7,210 nucleotides of DNA from Bacteroidota bacterium (GCA_006227095.1 SBFZ01000362.1:1-7210); one strand, 5' to 3'. Shown: positions 1-7,002, counted from the stretch's first letter. Numbers and translations: made by a program. Notes: generated from the letters alone by a model not told the origin.

Positions 1-81
1 ACAATAATTATCTGGGCCGCCGGCTTCGGTGTGATACATATCTGCTACGGTCTCTTCATGCATCTCAGGTACAAGGGATGA
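1..81 (+). CDS. C-terminal end of an unidentified membrane protein (partial)
   Basis: Frame 1 is open from the window edge to a TGA at 79-81, giving 26 residues that end in HLRYKG. The first 20 or so residues are hydrophobic (TIIIWAAGFGVIHICYGLF), consistent with a last transmembrane helix followed by a short basic cytoplasmic tail. The stop codon overlaps the start of the next gene as ATGA, which implies translational coupling and one shared transcript with the regulator. The family cannot be named from so short a piece. A small membrane protein co-transcribed with its regulator is the natural reading, but the start and total length lie outside the window. Confidence 0.7.
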   Translation, partial: TIIIWAAGFGVIHICYGLFMHLRYKG

Positions 82-374
82 AACCGATACTCGCAAACTT
101 CAACAAGGCCTTTGAGAGCAGGGTCAGGCTGGGCATAATGTCCCTGCTGGCAGTCAATCCCAGCATGGATTTCACCGGCCTGCGGGATACCCTTGCCGTT
201 ACTGACGGCAACCTCGCCAGCCACCTCAGGGCCCTGGAGGATGCAGGGTACATACGAATCGAGAAAAGCTTCATAAACCGCAAACCCAATACAAGCTACT
301 CAATCACCGATGAAGGGATGAATAGCTTCAGCAGCCACCTGAAAGCCCTCGAAGACCTCATTAAAAACCGATAA
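78..374 (+). CDS. Winged-helix transcriptional regulator (HTH_34 / MarR-ArsR-like)
   Basis: This is a 98-residue single-domain DNA-binding protein. Helices at about 4-25 (FESRVRLGIMSLL) are followed by a helix-turn-helix at about 31-57, with recognition helix TDGNLASHLRALEDAGY. A basic beta-wing follows at about 59-77 (EKSFINRKPNTSYSITDEG), then a C-terminal helix (about 80-97) that probably dimerises. The layout and length match the short winged-helix proteins of Pfam HTH_34, which have no ligand domain or metal-binding cysteines; no Cys is present here. The start ATG overlaps the upstream stop as ATGA, so it is probably translationally coupled to the upstream membrane protein. The gene sits 53 bp before creD, and the palindrome in that gap is a candidate binding site. 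Repression of its neighbours, including creD, is likely by analogy; the signal it senses cannot be told. Family assignment is good, regulatory role is inference. Confidence 0.88.
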   Translation: MKPILANFNKAFESRVRLGIMSLLAVNPSMDFTGLRDTLAVTDGNLASHLRALEDAGYIRIEKSFINRKPNTSYSITDEGMNSFSSHLKALEDLIKNR

Positions 375-393
375 TATATTTTTTTATATGTAC

Positions 394-410
394 ACTTTGA
401 AGTGCAAAGT
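394..410. promoter_or_regulatory. Candidate operator palindrome upstream of creD
   Basis: The sequence ACTTTG-AAGTG-CAAAGT is a perfect 6-bp inverted repeat with a 5-bp spacer, the size expected for a winged-helix dimer. It lies in a very A/T-rich 53-bp gap, 17 bp before the creD ATG. TA at 391-392 followed by TTTG at 396-399 resembles the Bacteroidota -7 element (TAnnTTTG) with one extra spacer base. Occupancy of the palindrome would then block the promoter. I see no clear -33 element, and no Shine-Dalgarno sequence precedes the ATG. The palindrome is seen directly; its role as operator for the adjacent regulator is inferred from position. Confidence 0.5.
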
Positions 411-427
411 ACTTTAATCAATATAAA

Positions 428-1729
428 ATGGAAACAGAAATCGTAAAACAGGAAAAATGGTATGAGTCGATCACCGTAAAGATGATCCTCATAGGAATCA
501 TGGGTCTCATGCTGCTGATTCCACTGGTACTCATCATGGAGGTCATCAGGGAGAGGGCAGGCAATGCCGAATCGGCCCGCACCGAGATAGGTGCCCTCTG
601 GGCCTCGGCCCAGACAGTTACCGGTCCCGTGCTGAATGTCCCGGGCACACGCGTTGTGGCAAATGACGGATCATACGTCACCACCACGATGCACATCCTT
701 CCGGATGAACTGAAGGTAAATGGGGTGCTGGAGCCTGAGATGAGGTACAGGGGCATCTATGAAACAGTGGTCTATGACTCTGATATGGAGATATCAGGCA
801 TCTTCACGGTAGCAGGTTATGAGCAGCTCAGTGAATACACCTGGCAGTGGGACAAGGCATATATCTCTCTTGGCGTTTCTGACAACAAGGGGATCAGTGA
901 CAAGGCTGAGCTCACCATTGGAGGTTCCGTCATTAGTGCTATCCCGGGTGCCGGCCAGACAGATCTGTTTGAAAAGGGTATCTCATTTCCCTATGCCATT
1001 GACCCGTCCAGACCCGCGGAGGCAGGTGGTGAATTCAAACTTCATCTCAGCCTGAGGGGCAGCGGCAGCGTAGCCTTTTCGCCTGTCGGCAGGAACACCG
1101 ATGTGGCTCTTTCATCAAAGTGGGATGCCCCGTCATTCACCGGTAACTTCCTTCCTGTGCAGCGTGATGTGACCGATGCAGGTTTCACCGCCAGCTGGGT
1201 TGTTACCCATCTCAACAGGAGTTTCCCGCAGGTTTGGGAAGGGAAGCGCTATAACCCGGCCGATGATGCTTTCGGTGTTGACCTGATCATGGAGGCTGAC
1301 CACTATACAAAGGCAGAGCGCAGTGCCAAATATGGACTTCTTTTCATCGCACTGACTTTCCTGGTGCTGCTGATCATTGAACTGCGGTCGAATCAGCGAA
1401 TACATATTTTCTATTATCTTCTTGTGGCACTTGCACTTATCATGTTCTTCTCACTTCTGACCGCACTGAGTGAACACATCGGGTTCAATCCGGCATATCT
1501 CATCTCTGCTGCGGCAACCATCGGCCTGCTGACATTTTTCTTCAGGTCACTCCTTGAGAAAGGATGGATGACCCTTCTCATCAGCGGCCTTCTGACCGGG
1601 TTGTATGTCTTTATCTTCTTCCTCCTGGCGATGAAGGATTATGCATTCCTCGTTGGTAATATAGGTCTCTTTATCCTGCTTGCAGCCCTTATGATTGTGT
1701 CTGCCAGGTACAAACTGTTCAGGGTTTAG
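428..1729 (+). CDS. creD: CreD-family inner-membrane protein
   Basis: The product is a 433-residue CreD/Cet family (Pfam CreD) protein, near the usual length of about 450. A short cytoplasmic N-terminus (1-16) leads into one transmembrane helix (about 17-37). A large extracytoplasmic, beta-rich domain follows (about 41-300), and then five closely spaced helices at about 303-318, 327-347, 355-373, 380-401 and 405-425. The last pair carries the family-typical segment MKDYAFLVGNIGLFILLA (about 402-419). Many homologues continue after the final helix into a short tail ending in a DWY-type motif; here it ends in SARYKLFRV. In E. coli, CreD belongs to the CreBC regulon and influences envelope stability and colicin E2 tolerance; its biochemical activity is unknown. 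Here no CreB or CreC is visible, and the gene follows a winged-helix regulator instead. The ATG at 428 is the first in frame, preceded by an A/T-rich leader without a Shine-Dalgarno sequence. Confidence 0.92.
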   Translation: METEIVKQEKWYESITVKMILIGIMGLMLLIPLVLIMEVIRERAGNAESARTEIGALWASAQTVTGPVLNVPGTRVVANDGSYVTTTMHILPDELKVNGVLEPEMRYRGIYETVVYDSDMEISGIFTVAGYEQLSEYTWQWDKAYISLGVSDNKGISDKAELTIGGSVISAIPGAGQTDLFEKGISFPYAIDPSRPAEAGGEFKLHLSLRGSGSVAFSPVGRNTDVALSSKWDAPSFTGNFLPVQRDVTDAGFTASWVVTHLNRSFPQVWEGKRYNPADDAFGVDLIMEADHYTKAERSAKYGLLFIALTFLVLLIIELRSNQRIHIFYYLLVALALIMFFSLLTALSEHIGFNPAYLISAAATIGLLTFFFRSLLEKGWMTLLISGLLTGLYVFIFFLLAMKDYAFLVGNIGLFILLAALMIVSARYKLFRV

Positions 1730-2111
1730 GTTTCGCAGGGCGAAGTTCCTCCGGCAGACTGCATTTAGTCCGGTGCTGCCGCCCGAAAGGTTTTTGCGCC
1801 CGTAGACCGTTCATCACGGTCAGATGAGATACAGGCTGCCGGAAAACAGATCCCGGAACATTCCCCGCTGTGCGACGACTCGCAGCGGGGAATTTCCTTT
1901 ACCGGCACTGGTCCGCTGACCACCCGGAGGAAATATGATACCTTCCGGATCCATCATTGCCTGGCTGATTCACCACCCACGGAAGACAGCGAGCCGATTT
2001 CTGCCATCAGGCTGGTGAAATAATATCATTCGAATAAGGAATTGACTGGCCGGATCATTATTGTCAGCTTTTTCGACTAACTTACAGGGTCGGTTTAAAA
2101 CAGGCTGGTCA
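1730..2111. other. Intergenic region with several inverted repeats, no convincing gene
   Basis: This 382-bp gap separates creD from the glpD operon. Besides the strong hairpin at 1860-1893 it holds three weaker inverted repeats: CGGCAG/CTGCCG at 1752-1757 and 1776-1781 (with inner GACT/AGTC at 1757-1760 and 1767-1770), GACCGT/ACGGTC at 1805-1810 and 1816-1821, and CCGGAGG/CTTCCGG at 1924-1930 and 1942-1948 (one G-T pair). A 27-codon open frame at 1935-2018 has GGAGG four bases before its ATG but no recognisable product. The glpD promoter should lie after 1893, but I find no good match to the Bacteroidota TTG/TAnnTTTG pair. The nearest is TAACTTAC at 2078-2085, and the TTG at 2061-2063 is too close to it. 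No tRNA or known riboswitch is recognisable. Confidence 0.6.
1860..1893 (+). terminator. Probable intrinsic terminator after creD
   Basis: ATTCCCCGC (1860-1868) pairs with GCGGGGAAT (1885-1893). Inside, TGCGA (1871-1875) pairs with TCGCA (1880-1884) around a CGAC tetraloop, leaving a 2-base TG bulge at 1869-1870. An alternative unbulged 11-bp stem is also possible. The hairpin is followed by TTCCTTT, a moderate rather than ideal T tract. It lies 130 bp past the creD stop and about 220 bp before glpD, so it fits a terminator that insulates the two units. The strand is chosen from creD's direction; on the minus strand the flank is AATGTTCC, a poorer match. Confidence 0.55.
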
Positions 2112-3746
2112 ATGATGCTTAAAAGGTATATTGAAGAAGGGGGACCCGATAAATTTGACCTGGTAATTGTCGGCGGAGGCATCACAGGTGCTGCCGTGGC
2201 ATATATTGCGGCAGCAAGGGGTCTGTCTGTCGCCCTCTTCGAGAAAAAGGACTATGGCGGCGCCACCTCGGCTGCCACCTCGAAACTCATCCACGGCGGG
2301 CTGCGCTACCTCGCCAACGGCGAACTGAAGCTTGTACGGGAGTCGCTCCGCGAACGGAGGATCCTTGGCAACATAGCCCCCAATTTCGTCTACCCGCTGC
2401 CATTCCTCATGCCGATGTACAGGCGGTGGAAAGGCAACATCTGGAAGATGCTTATCGGCATGTACCTGTATGACATGCTTTCATATGACAAGAAGGACAC
2501 ATGGGACAGGAGCAAGAAACTGCAGAACCACAGGCTCATCAACCACAGGAAGACCATCAGGGTTGAACCAAACCTGAAGATGGATGATCTGAGGAATTCC
2601 TTCTATTTCTTTGACTACCAGAGCATTTTCCCAGAGAGGCTGACGCTGGCATTTATCAAGTCGGCCGCCGAATACGGGGCCTGTGTTTCCAACTATACAC
2701 CTGTGGAAGGATTTCTTTACGGTGAAGAAAAGCGCATCACCGGGGTGAAGGTCCGTGACCTCTTTTCCGGTAAAACCAGGGAGGTGCATGCTGAACTGAT
2801 AGTCAATTGCGGAGGCACATGGGCTGACAAGATCCTCGGAATGGCTGTGGGGTCAGACCAGGTGACCCATCGTGTCAAGCGGTCAGAAGGGATACACATC
2901 ATTACAAAGAAAATTGCAGGGCATCACGTGGTCTCGCTTCAGAAGGCTGACGGCGGCCATATGATGATAATGCCCTGGCGTGAACACTCGCTCATAGGTA
3001 CCACTGACAAGGAATTCCTGGGTGACCCGGATGACTATAAGGTGTCAATGGAGAGCATTGATGAGATAATCAATAATGTGAACACCAACTTCGGGAGGAA
3101 GATATCCCGCGAGGATATTGTCCATGCCTATGGCGGCCTGCGCCCACTGGTTGATGACCAGACCAAAGGATCATACGAGACCTCAAGGAAGTATGAGGTA
3201 TATGACAATGCTGTTGACGGCATTGAGGGGATGATCACCGTTGAGGGAGGGAAGTATACCACCAGCAGAAGCCTGGCGCGGGAGGTGCTCAGGCTGATCT
3301 CCGAAAAGCTGCAGCGCACACTTTCTGACCAGGTCTCGGACAACCTTTATCTCTCCGGTTGTGAGATACGTGACATGAAGCAGTTCATGATAAGGCAGCA
3401 TCTCAACTACAAGGACTTCAGCCGCAATACTGTTGAGTATGTGAGCAGGAACTACGGTACCGAGAGCAAGGTAGTATTCCGGATAGCGCGTGATAACAGG
3501 CATTATGCCGAGGAGGTCAGCCACGACGGTGAGATACTTGCGGAGGTGGTCTATGCCATTCAGTACGAAAGCGCTATGACACTCCCTGATATAATGCTTC
3601 GCAGGACCGGCACCGGAACACTCGGTAATCCCGGCAGGACAATCACAGAGAAGGTTGCCTCGGTGGCTGCTCAGCTCCTGGGCTGGGACGACATGAGGAA
3701 GGAGGCAGAGATCGCCTCAATCAAAAAGGTTTACGATTTATATTAG
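2112..3746 (+). CDS. glpD: FAD-dependent glycerol-3-phosphate dehydrogenase
   Basis: This is a GlpD/GlpA-family flavoprotein of 544 residues that oxidises sn-glycerol 3-phosphate to dihydroxyacetone phosphate (DHAP), passing electrons to the quinone pool at the cytoplasmic membrane. The N-terminal DAO domain opens with the dinucleotide motif FDLVIVGGGITG (GGGITG at 21-26). It continues with SKLIHGGLRYL (57-67), the FAD/substrate segment typical of GlpD. GTTDKEF (296-302), HAYGGLRPLVDD (from 338) and EGGKYTTSRSLA (from 378) follow the E. coli GlpD order. The C-terminal helical DAO_C domain occupies roughly 400-544. The frame is open back to a TTG at 2061 (17 more residues), but those residues look non-coding in character. 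The tandem ATGs at 2112 and 2115 are the plausible starts; no Shine-Dalgarno sequence decides between them. The next gene starts 4 bp after the stop. The family is clear. The exact substrate (G3P or an alkylated relative) is less certain given the neighbour. Confidence 0.9.
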   Translation: MMLKRYIEEGGPDKFDLVIVGGGITGAAVAYIAAARGLSVALFEKKDYGGATSAATSKLIHGGLRYLANGELKLVRESLRERRILGNIAPNFVYPLPFLMPMYRRWKGNIWKMLIGMYLYDMLSYDKKDTWDRSKKLQNHRLINHRKTIRVEPNLKMDDLRNSFYFFDYQSIFPERLTLAFIKSAAEYGACVSNYTPVEGFLYGEEKRITGVKVRDLFSGKTREVHAELIVNCGGTWADKILGMAVGSDQVTHRVKRSEGIHIITKKIAGHHVVSLQKADGGHMMIMPWREHSLIGTTDKEFLGDPDDYKVSMESIDEIINNVNTNFGRKISREDIVHAYGGLRPLVDDQTKGSYETSRKYEVYDNAVDGIEGMITVEGGKYTTSRSLAREVLRLISEKLQRTLSDQVSDNLYLSGCEIRDMKQFMIRQHLNYKDFSRNTVEYVSRNYGTESKVVFRIARDNRHYAEEVSHDGEILAEVVYAIQYESAMTLPDIMLRRTGTGTLGNPGRTITEKVASVAAQLLGWDDMRKEAEIASIKKVYDLY

Positions 3747-3750
3747 GATA

Positions 3751-5379
3751 ATGGATCAGGAAAAAAGTTACCGCCATTTACTCAAGTGGGGCGACAGGCG
3801 GGAGGAGACCGTAAGTCATCATATGGCAGAGTTGATCAGGGAAAAATTCGGGCTGAATGATGAGGATTTTACCCGTAAGCATCTTCCCGGCACTGACCCT
3901 GTGAAGCTTGACAAGCCACCTGTTCTCAAGCCTGCCCAGGTCGAGTTTTTAAAGAAGGTATGCGGGGAAGAGAATGTGCTGACCGATGATTTTTCACGTG
4001 CCCGTTTCTCATGTGGCAAGTTTTACGGGGAGTTGCTTGACCTCAGGATGGGCTTTGTGCCTGATCCGCCCGATGCCGTGGTCGCTCCCCGCACCCACGG
4101 GGAGGTGGTGCGTATAATTGAGTTCTGCAGTGAGGAGAGAATAGCCGTGGTGCCTGCCGGAGGACTCTCATCTGTTACCGGTGCCGTACGTGCTCCTCAG
4201 GGAGGCATTGCCCTGGATCTTACCAGGTACCTGAACAGGGTGATTGAGATAAACAGGGTTAACAAGACAGTAACCGTACAGGCCGGCATGTACGGCCCGG
4301 CACTGGAGGCGGAGCTCAACAGGCAGGGATACAGCTGCGGCCACTTCCCGCAGTCGTTTGAGTATTCAACTGTGGGAGGGTGGATCTCTGCCAGGGGAGC
4401 AGGACAGGCATCAACGGGATATGGCAAGATAGAGGATATGGTGGTGGCACTGAAGGCTGTCACCCCTGCCGGCGTCATAGAGACAAGAGAGTATCCCCGC
4501 ACTGCCCAGGGGTGGGATCTCTTCAGGGTTTTTGCCGGTGCGGAGGGAACCCTCGGGGTGATTACCGAAGCAACCCTGCATATTTTCAATTACGCTCCGC
4601 AGAATACTGCTTCCGCTGCATTCATATTCAGGTCGTTCGAGGCTGCAGTGGAAACAATGCGGGGGATCATGCAGGCTGAATGCGGCAAACCCCATCTTTT
4701 CCGCATCTCTGATCCTGACGAGACTGACATTGCATTCCGCACCAGCGGGTTTGACGGTACCTTCGCCGACAGGATACTCACAATGCTTGGCTTCAGGCCG
4801 GGAAGCAGATGCCTGATGTTTGTGACAGTGGAGGGAGAACGTGATTATGCCCGGTTTGTAATGAAAAAAATCAGGAGGAAAGCCCGGGCCGGAAAGGGGA
4901 TGTATATTGGCACATCCCCGGTCAGGAAGTGGCTGGAGCAAAGATACTCAAGTGCCTATATGCGTGACCCGCTGATGGACCTGGGGATAATGACCGACAC
5001 CCTCGAGACTGCCGTAACCTGGGATAAGCTGCTGAACGTATGGAAGGCTGCGCATGAATATGTCTCACGACGGCCGAAAGCATTCATGATGATACACATT
5101 TCACATGTGTATGAGAACGGCGCCAACCTTTACTTTACCTTCCTGAGCCCCATGGAGAAAGGCAATGAGAAACAGGATTTTGCATCTTTTCACAGGGGAC
5201 TGGTGGAAACGATCCTTGCAAACGGCGGCTCTATTTCTCATCATCACGGTGTGGGCAGGGTGCTTGCTCCCTGGATGGAGGGGCACCTGGGTAAAAGTTC
5301 CATGGAACTGCTCAGGGCCGTGAAAAAGCATCTTGACCCGAATAATATAATGAATCCCGGAGGTACACTGGGATTGTGA
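3751..5379 (+). CDS. FAD-linked oxidase, alkyl-DHAP-synthase-like
   Basis: This 542-residue protein has a PCMH/VAO-type FAD domain (Pfam FAD_binding_4, about 105-280) and an FAD-oxidase C domain (about 285-540). FAD-contact segments are VPAGGLSSVTGAV (from 134), STVGGWISARGAG (from 206) and GAEGTLGVITEA (263-274). The W-I-S-A-R form of the second is the alkyl-DHAP synthase (AGPS) version; glycolate oxidases and D-lactate dehydrogenases have GGN at that place. Further AGPS-like features are LKWG near the N-terminus (11-14), FRISD (Arg318), HISHVY (449-454), LYFTF (460-464, Tyr461), and ANGGSISHHHGVGR with the active-site triple histidine at 497-499, followed by LDPNNIMNPG. AGPS exchanges the acyl chain of acyl-DHAP for a fatty alcohol, forming the ether bond of alkyl lipids. 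The protein lacks the peroxisomal leader of animal AGPS and shows no signal peptide, so it should be cytoplasmic or peripheral. It lies 4 bp after glpD, whose product makes DHAP. AGPS-type chemistry is inferred from motifs; another 2-hydroxyacid or polyol-phosphate oxidase is the alternative. Confidence 0.82.
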   Translation: MDQEKSYRHLLKWGDRREETVSHHMAELIREKFGLNDEDFTRKHLPGTDPVKLDKPPVLKPAQVEFLKKVCGEENVLTDDFSRARFSCGKFYGELLDLRMGFVPDPPDAVVAPRTHGEVVRIIEFCSEERIAVVPAGGLSSVTGAVRAPQGGIALDLTRYLNRVIEINRVNKTVTVQAGMYGPALEAELNRQGYSCGHFPQSFEYSTVGGWISARGAGQASTGYGKIEDMVVALKAVTPAGVIETREYPRTAQGWDLFRVFAGAEGTLGVITEATLHIFNYAPQNTASAAFIFRSFEAAVETMRGIMQAECGKPHLFRISDPDETDIAFRTSGFDGTFADRILTMLGFRPGSRCLMFVTVEGERDYARFVMKKIRRKARAGKGMYIGTSPVRKWLEQRYSSAYMRDPLMDLGIMTDTLETAVTWDKLLNVWKAAHEYVSRRPKAFMMIHISHVYENGANLYFTFLSPMEKGNEKQDFASFHRGLVETILANGGSISHHHGVGRVLAPWMEGHLGKSSMELLRAVKKHLDPNNIMNPGGTLGL

Positions 5380-5415
5380 TACCCCGCGCCGCAACCGGAC
5401 CTTAATAATCTGACC

Positions 5416-6984
5416 ATGAAAACCTCTGATGATCTGATACTTGCAATAGACTTCGGCACACAATCGGTCCGATCCGTACTGATTGACCTGCAGGGAAATG
5501 TGCTGCACCTGGCAAAAACAGAGATAGAACCATATTTTTCAGTGGCACCCGGCTGGGCCGAACAGTATCCTGAATATTTCAGGGACAGGATGTTTGAGTC
5601 TCTCAGAAAGCTTTTCAACGAGACCACCCTTGAAAAGGAGCGTATCAAGGCTGTCACCCTCACCTCGCAGCGGTCAACGCTGATCAACCTTGATGCAGAG
5701 GGGAATTCACTGCGTCCGGCAATCTCATGGCTCGACCAGCGTCTGAGTGCCGTGGGCAAATACCCCGGAAAGATGATGGACCTGGCCCTGAGGTTGGTGA
5801 ACATGAGGGAAGCGGTGCACTTTGCAGTCAAGAACGGCGAGTGCAACTGGCTGATGCAGAACACCCCTGAGGTGTGGGAGAAAACCAGCAAGTACCTGCT
5901 GCTCTCGGGATATCTCACATGGGTACTTACCGGTGAGTACCGCGATTCTGTCGGGTGCACGGTGGCATACCTGCCATTTGACTATAAGAAACAGCAGTGG
6001 ACTGACCGCAGCCACATGAACTACAAGATGTTTCCCATTGAGAGGGAGAAACTGGCAGATCTCGTCAGGCCGTCTGAGGTTCTCGGACAAATCAGCCGGG
6101 AGGCTTCCGAGAAGTCGGGTATACCTGCCGGCCTGCCGCTTATAGCTGCTGCTGCCGACAAGGCCAGTGAGGTCCTCGGCTCAGGTGTCATCACCCCCGA
6201 TGTGGCATGTTTGAGCTACGGCACAACGGCAACGGTGCAGACAACCCACAGCAAATATCATGAGGTGATTCCGTTCTTTCCTTCATACCCCAGTGCCGTT
6301 CCTGACTTCTACAACACCGAAGTTCAGATCTACAGGGGTTACTGGATGATCAGCTGGTTCAAGAAAGAGTTCGGGCTGAAGGAGATACAGATGGCCGAGC
6401 AGACCGGTCGTCACCCTGAGACCTTCTTTGATGCAATGGTCGATGAGGTTCCTGCCGGCTCCATGGGGCTTATCCTGCAGCCATACTGGTCGCCCGGCGT
6501 CAAGGTTCCCGGAACAGAGGCCAAAGGTGCAATAATAGGGTTTGGCGACGTTCACACCCGCGCTCACGTTTACCGTGCCATACTTGAGGGGCTCACCTAT
6601 TCACTTAAGGAAGGCCTTAACCGGACGGTTAAACGGACCAAGGTACCTGTAAAAAGTGTGGTTGTGTCGGGAGGCGGTTCACAGAGCAGGCAGGCAATGC
6701 AGATCACCGCGGATATTTTCAATATGGAGGCTTTCCGCCCTCATACCTATGAGACATCGGCTCTCGGGGCAGCCATCAATGCTGCGGTCGGAATGAAATA
6801 TTACGGCAGTTTTCCTGAGGCGGTGGCTGCCATGACCCACAGGGGAGAAAGGTATTATCCTGATCCCCGCAATGTGGAGATCTACCGTGAACTTTATAAT
6901 AAAGTATACTCCAGGATGTACCGTCATCTCCAGCCGCTGTATGAGCAGATCAGGGATGTAACCGGTTATCCGCCGAAGATCTGA
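5416..6984 (+). CDS. FGGY-family carbohydrate kinase, glycerol-kinase-related
   Basis: This is a 522-residue ATP-dependent kinase of the FGGY family with two actin-like lobes. The phosphate-1 loop is AIDFGTQSVR (10-19). GWAEQ (46-50), TSQRSTLINLD (83-93) and SWLDQR (104-109) line the substrate side. AAADKASEVLGSG (245-257) carries the putative catalytic Asp248. VVVSGGGSQSRQAMQ (from 416) and RPHTYETSALGAA form the C-terminal adenosine-binding region. The order and spacing resemble glycerol kinase (about 500 residues). However, the glycerol-binding Arg-Glu pair of GlpK (QRET) is QRST here (85-88), and the usual GDQ around the catalytic Asp is ADK. The substrate may therefore be glycerol, dihydroxyacetone or another polyol. 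It starts 36 bp after the alkyl-DHAP-synthase-like gene on the same strand with no terminator between, so it is probably the third gene of the operon. There is no Shine-Dalgarno sequence before the ATG. Family certain, substrate open. Confidence 0.87.
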   Translation: MKTSDDLILAIDFGTQSVRSVLIDLQGNVLHLAKTEIEPYFSVAPGWAEQYPEYFRDRMFESLRKLFNETTLEKERIKAVTLTSQRSTLINLDAEGNSLRPAISWLDQRLSAVGKYPGKMMDLALRLVNMREAVHFAVKNGECNWLMQNTPEVWEKTSKYLLLSGYLTWVLTGEYRDSVGCTVAYLPFDYKKQQWTDRSHMNYKMFPIEREKLADLVRPSEVLGQISREASEKSGIPAGLPLIAAAADKASEVLGSGVITPDVACLSYGTTATVQTTHSKYHEVIPFFPSYPSAVPDFYNTEVQIYRGYWMISWFKKEFGLKEIQMAEQTGRHPETFFDAMVDEVPAGSMGLILQPYWSPGVKVPGTEAKGAIIGFGDVHTRAHVYRAILEGLTYSLKEGLNRTVKRTKVPVKSVVVSGGGSQSRQAMQITADIFNMEAFRPHTYETSALGAAINAAVGMKYYGSFPEAVAAMTHRGERYYPDPRNVEIYRELYNKVYSRMYRHLQPLYEQIRDVTGYPPKI

Positions 6985-7002
6985 AAAGCTAGCTTTCAGA
7001 TC
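6978..7002. terminator. Near-palindrome between convergent genes, possible bidirectional terminator
   Basis: GATCTGAAA (6978-6986) pairs perfectly with TTTCAGATC (6994-7002) around a 7-base centre, A plus GCTAGC. The repeat includes the kinase stop codon (6982-6984) and, on the other strand, the stop codon of the UPF0280 gene (6996-6998). Its position between converging genes suits a shared terminator. Neither side carries a clear T tract and the stem is A/T-rich, so termination efficiency is uncertain. Confidence 0.35.

Noticed and set aside
1752..1800. Possible cobalamin-type riboswitch element (CCGGTGCTGCCGCCC)
   Set aside because: Only a loose resemblance; the conserved B12-box GCCACTG and the rest of the aptamer are absent, and no B12-related gene follows.
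2061..2111. TTG start at 2061 for glpD
   Set aside because: It would add 17 residues (MSAFSTNLQGRF...) unlike GlpD N-termini. Tandem ATGs at 2112 and 2115 sit close to the FAD motif, as expected for the family.
1970..2185. 71-codon minus-strand frame across the glpD leader
   Set aside because: It overlaps the glpD start, shows no motif, and its end mirrors the plus-strand 27-codon frame; no independent support.
4411..4941. 176-codon minus-strand open frame inside the oxidase gene
   Set aside because: It is rich in Cys, His and Pro without any recognisable domain and is fully contained in a gene with strong FAD-domain motifs.
5244..5960. 238-codon minus-strand open frame across the oxidase/kinase junction
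   Set aside because: It lies opposite two well-supported genes, has a Ser/Arg-rich composition with no family motif, and spans the gap between them. It is a shadow of the plus-strand coding sequence.
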